NCBI GenBank assembly: GCA_036704825.1
Contig: JAUBSN010000015.1
Location: 41,779 to 105,778 of the forward strand
Length of the DNA: 64,000 bases
From: Microcoleus sp036704825
GTDB taxonomy: Bacteria > Cyanobacteriota > Cyanobacteriia > Cyanobacteriales > Microcoleaceae
Direction of reading: 5' to 3'
Below, piece by piece: positions 61,756-64,000 of the stretch. Within the stretch, counting starts at the first letter, position 1; each line of letters begins with the position of its first letter. The notes beneath the pieces are model-generated. The model had not been told where the DNA came from. It did not search any database and saw only the letters and a program-made list of their open reading frames with translations. Position numbers and translations under genes: made by a program.

Positions 61756-62150
61756 TACAAATGACTAATGATATCAAATATATCACATCCGCTGCGATCG
61801 GAATTATTCATCTCTCTCTTCTCGAACTCAGCGCCCTCTGCGGTCTCTGCTGTTAAATCATTCCGAAACAACCGCAAACGATATAACTAATCACCAATAA
61901 CTAATCACCAATAACTAATTACTAATTAATCAGGATCGCGCTTGCGGTGGCGGGGATTTCCCCTGTCGCCCGGTATTCCCTGACTTTTGTACCAGCGATA
62001 CCACTCTTAGGGACAATAGTGTTATAGTATTCTAGAACCAAGCCGGCTTGGTTGGCTGGCTTGACCAATAAATACAGACTAGAGCAAAAATCTAGAAACT
62101 GTCTAGAAAAACAGAACCTTGATAAATCAATACTTTGGAGCAAAACACCA
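61756..62150. other. Region upstream of the recombinase with repeats and a palindrome
   Basis: It has a copy of the CTCAGCGCCCTCTGCGGTCT repeat (61828-61858), a run of CAATAACTAAT-type heptamers (61885-61930), and a perfect 18-base palindrome AACCAAGCCGGCTTGGTT at 62036-62053. The palindrome lies 97 bases before the recombinase start. No gene was seen. Confidence 0.55.
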
Positions 62151-63581
62151 ATGAGAGCAGACAAACGTCCCCAGCCGTGTGATGTAAGCGTGACCGCAGA
62201 TGGTAATTCCTTGCGACTGGGCTTCCCGAAGCGCCATACCCCTATCTGGGAACAGTTGAGGGGTAAATCTCTTAAGGGAAAGCCACACTACCTGTACCTG
62301 ACTAAATACGGATTCAAGGCTGATAATCCAGAGGACTGGAAGCGAGCTACCCAACTTGCGATCGCACTGGAAGCCGACCTCGATCATCCTGAATGGGATA
62401 AATTGTTTGACCCTACCCTTGCCAAGTACGGTTTAGGTGGTGGCAAATATGCCAAACTCGCTGATGTGCTCCAACTACCAGGTGCTAAACAACCAGAACC
62501 TGAAATCACTGTCGGCGAGATGTGGGAAGACTACTTGCTCTGGAAAGAGACTCAAGTAGAACCGACTACGTTTTGTGCCTCTTATAAAACGACCTATACA
62601 AATATCATCAAGGGATTGAAGTGGAATAACAAAACTAAATCTTTTGATGATACAGGGTTAAGTATTTGGCAGTTACCAATGAGTAATGAATGCGCGGAAA
62701 AGATAGTAAATTCACCCGCTTACAAAGTGAATGTTATTCTAACTGTTCGCGCCCTTAATGAGGCATTCATTCGTGCCTCTCAGCTTGGCAAGTTCAATCT
62801 ACCCGACGTTAATCCTTTTTTTGATCTGCACAAAAAAGTAAGTGACAATCCGAAAGATAAATACAAATCAACAATTACGGACGACGGCGAAGTGATTGAA
62901 TGGTGGCAAATTCAGGACGCTAACGATGATGAGCTTGAGAAAGATAAGCGTGCTTTCACAAAGGAGGAGCGTGACATCATTATCAAGGCTTTTCATGAAT
63001 CCGACAAGGCTAACGAACGCCAAGCAGCACCTTTGATTGAATTTCTGTTTTTAACAGGCTGTCGCCCCGGAGAAGCCTTCGCTTTAAGGTGGGGTGACGT
63101 AATGTTCGATCGGGGAATTATTCGATTCAGCAAAAGTTACGACGGGGCAACAAAACAAACTAAACGCACTAAAACAAAGGTAGTGCGAATGTTTCCTTTA
63201 AACGACAAAAGACTGATTGATTTGTTAAATCGAATCAAACCAGAAAAAGTCAAATTGACCGATTTGATTTTCAAGCAATTAAAAGGACAAAGTTGGAATT
63301 CCCGCTGCCACAGTATCGTTTGGGCTGGAAGAAGCGTAACGGTTGATGACAAAACTTATGTTTATCCGGGCATTGTAACCCGCTTGGCTGATGAAGGTAA
63401 AATTAGCGACTATTTACCCCCCTACCATCCCCGCCACACTTACATCACCCTTACCGCCCACGCTTGTCAGAGCAACAGCTCTGCATTGCTACTGCTCGCC
63501 CACGCTTGTGGCAACAGTCCAGAAGTAATTATGAAGCATTATCTCGATGTCGATCGCTCGGTTAAATTACCCGAAATTTAA
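62151..63581 (+). CDS. Tyrosine recombinase/integrase
   Basis: A 476-residue site-specific recombinase. The N-terminal ~300 residues hold an Arm-type/DUF3596-like start (SVTADGNSLRLGFPKRHTPI) and a SAM-like core-binding domain. Catalytic residues in the C-terminal domain are Arg in FLTGCRPGEAFALRWGD, the Lys region in TKRTKTKVVRMFPL, His and Arg in YHPRHTYITL, His in LLAHACGNSPEVI and Tyr in MKHYLDVD. The ATG at 62151 has a GGAG site 10 bases before it. It probably belongs to an integrated element that continues to the right of the window; att sites were not proven. Confidence 0.9.
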   Translation: MRADKRPQPCDVSVTADGNSLRLGFPKRHTPIWEQLRGKSLKGKPHYLYLTKYGFKADNPEDWKRATQLAIALEADLDHPEWDKLFDPTLAKYGLGGGKYAKLADVLQLPGAKQPEPEITVGEMWEDYLLWKETQVEPTTFCASYKTTYTNIIKGLKWNNKTKSFDDTGLSIWQLPMSNECAEKIVNSPAYKVNVILTVRALNEAFIRASQLGKFNLPDVNPFFDLHKKVSDNPKDKYKSTITDDGEVIEWWQIQDANDDELEKDKRAFTKEERDIIIKAFHESDKANERQAAPLIEFLFLTGCRPGEAFALRWGDVMFDRGIIRFSKSYDGATKQTKRTKTKVVRMFPLNDKRLIDLLNRIKPEKVKLTDLIFKQLKGQSWNSRCHSIVWAGRSVTVDDKTYVYPGIVTRLADEGKISDYLPPYHPRHTYITLTAHACQSNSSALLLLAHACGNSPEVIMKHYLDVDRSVKLPEI

Positions 63582-63597
63582 ACAACTCCCGCCTACC

Positions 63598-63627
63598 AAC
63601 CGCCCCCTCAAAAGGGCGGTTTTTTAT
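63598..63627 (+). terminator. Intrinsic terminator of the recombinase gene
   Basis: AACCGCCC (63598-63605) pairs with GGGCGGTT (63614-63621), with an A-rich loop and a TTTTTATT tail, 17 bases after the stop codon. Confidence 0.92.
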
Positions 63628-63664
63628 TGTCCACCTCTATCTCAGTATCTGAGTGTATTCTGAG

Positions 63665-63691
63665 TCAAGCCGCCCAACCAAGGCGGCTTGA
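63665..63691. other. Perfect hairpin with a part shared with the upstream palindrome
   Basis: TCAAGCCGCC pairs with GGCGGCTTGA around a seven-base loop CAACCAA. The right half, AACCAAGGCGGCTTG (63676-63690), differs by one base from AACCAAGCCGGCTTG at 62036-62050, so it is a direct near-repeat on the other side of the recombinase gene. Confidence 0.7.
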
Positions 63692-63767
63692 TGTGAAAAA
63701 GGAGTTAAAAACACCACCTTCTAGGGGGCGTATTGCGAGCGATATCACTTGTGTCAGGTGAAAAACG

Positions 63768-63992
63768 GTGATTAGTGCCAATTTGTCGGTAACAAAACTT
63801 AACCTGTTTGGGGTTGACAGGCTTGCCCGCTTCTTGCGATCGTCTAGTAACGAGGAAGATTTCCGCGCAGTCAGCGAGGTTTACGAGACCAGGCTAACTG
63901 CGACTTCCCCCAAACGTTTAGTACCAACGGTTGAGGTAATTTTATTATGTCACTACAGTCCGAATCGGGCGATACCCGATCGCATTTTTTAA
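63768..63992 (+). CDS. Short hypothetical protein
   Basis: A 74-residue frame from GTG 63768, with an AGGTG stretch seven bases before it. The product is basic (VDRLARFLRSSSNEEDFRAV) with no family I recognise. It overlaps the next candidate start at 63947 in another frame, so at least one of the two may be wrong. It could be a small gene of the integrated element. Confidence 0.3.
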   Translation: MISANLSVTKLNLFGVDRLARFLRSSSNEEDFRAVSEVYETRLTATSPKRLVPTVEVILLCHYSPNRAIPDRIF

Positions 63993-64000
63993 CGCGAGAA
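63947..64000 (+). CDS. Possible gene start cut by the window edge
   Basis: ATG 63947 has a GAGG site 10 bases before it and stays open to the edge (MSLQSESGDTRSHFLTRE). Eighteen codons are too few to name a family. Confidence 0.3.
   Translation, partial: MSLQSESGDTRSHFLTRE

Overview
The window comes from a filamentous cyanobacterium, most likely of the Oscillatoriales (Microcoleus/Oscillatoria/Phormidium type). The signs are very frequent HIP1 octamers (GCGATCGC), a ferrochelatase with a C-terminal chlorophyll a/b-binding (CAB) motif, a fused PyrF-PyrE protein, an XisH/XisI pair, an SLH-domain porin, a PatA-like response regulator, many Uma2-type genes, and short tandemly repeated heptamers between genes. 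No rRNA or tRNA gene was found.

Layout. 1-1433: start of a glutamate synthase gene running off the left edge. 1.9-9.5 kb: a broken Fic gene, a cupin, an A-type Fe-S carrier, a family 2 glycosyltransferase, a PatA-like regulator, yidD, truB and an RTX-type repeat protein. 9.5-21.1 kb: a guanidine-assimilation island with allophanate hydrolase on the minus strand, then on the plus strand a guanidine-I (ykkC) riboswitch leading a three-gene NitT/TauT-type ABC importer. A second guanidine-I riboswitch, behind a canonical NtcA-type promoter, leads two DUF1989 proteins (carboxyguanidine deiminase subunits) and a 1205-residue biotin-dependent guanidine/urea carboxylase. 21-36 kb: a glutamine amidotransferase, an iron-uptake-type porin, a nuclease, AcpH, XisI/XisH, Uma2, an aspartyl-protease pair, a WG-repeat pseudogene, acetyl-CoA synthetase, a toxin-antitoxin-like pair and GalT. 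36-48 kb: formamidase, metallophosphoesterase, an ISAs1 fragment, and a cluster of a stand-alone histidine-kinase dimerisation domain, a sulfatase, a peptidoglycan-binding protein and a NarL-type two-component pair. 48-53 kb: leuB, a cluster of inverted repeats, pyrF-pyrE and a DUF547 protein. 53.1-55.2 kb: a 12-repeat CRISPR array and a decayed two-repeat array on either side of a GNAT gene, with no cas genes in view. 55.5-64 kb: a DUF2157/GDYXXLXY pair, an unknown protein, a methyltransferase pseudogene, hemH and a tyrosine recombinase near the right edge.

How it works together. The clearest system is guanidine use as a nitrogen source: import by the ABC transporter, ATP- and biotin-dependent carboxylation, deimination of carboxyguanidine to allophanate by the DUF1989 pair, and hydrolysis of allophanate to ammonia and CO2. 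Ammonia would then enter GS-GOGAT, one enzyme of which starts at the left edge. Two riboswitches sense guanidine, and the NtcA-type promoter before the catabolic operon suggests that nitrogen status is also read.

A second theme is decay. At least ten broken or fragmentary genes (Fic, Rossmann fragment, two WG-repeat genes, histidine kinase tail, DUF433 fragment, transposase, peptidoglycan-binding fragment, pentapeptide repeats, methyltransferase) lie among dispersed repeats. Heptamer repeats sit directly before the start codons of at least eight genes. All functional calls are from sequence reading and knowledge of the families; no database search was run.
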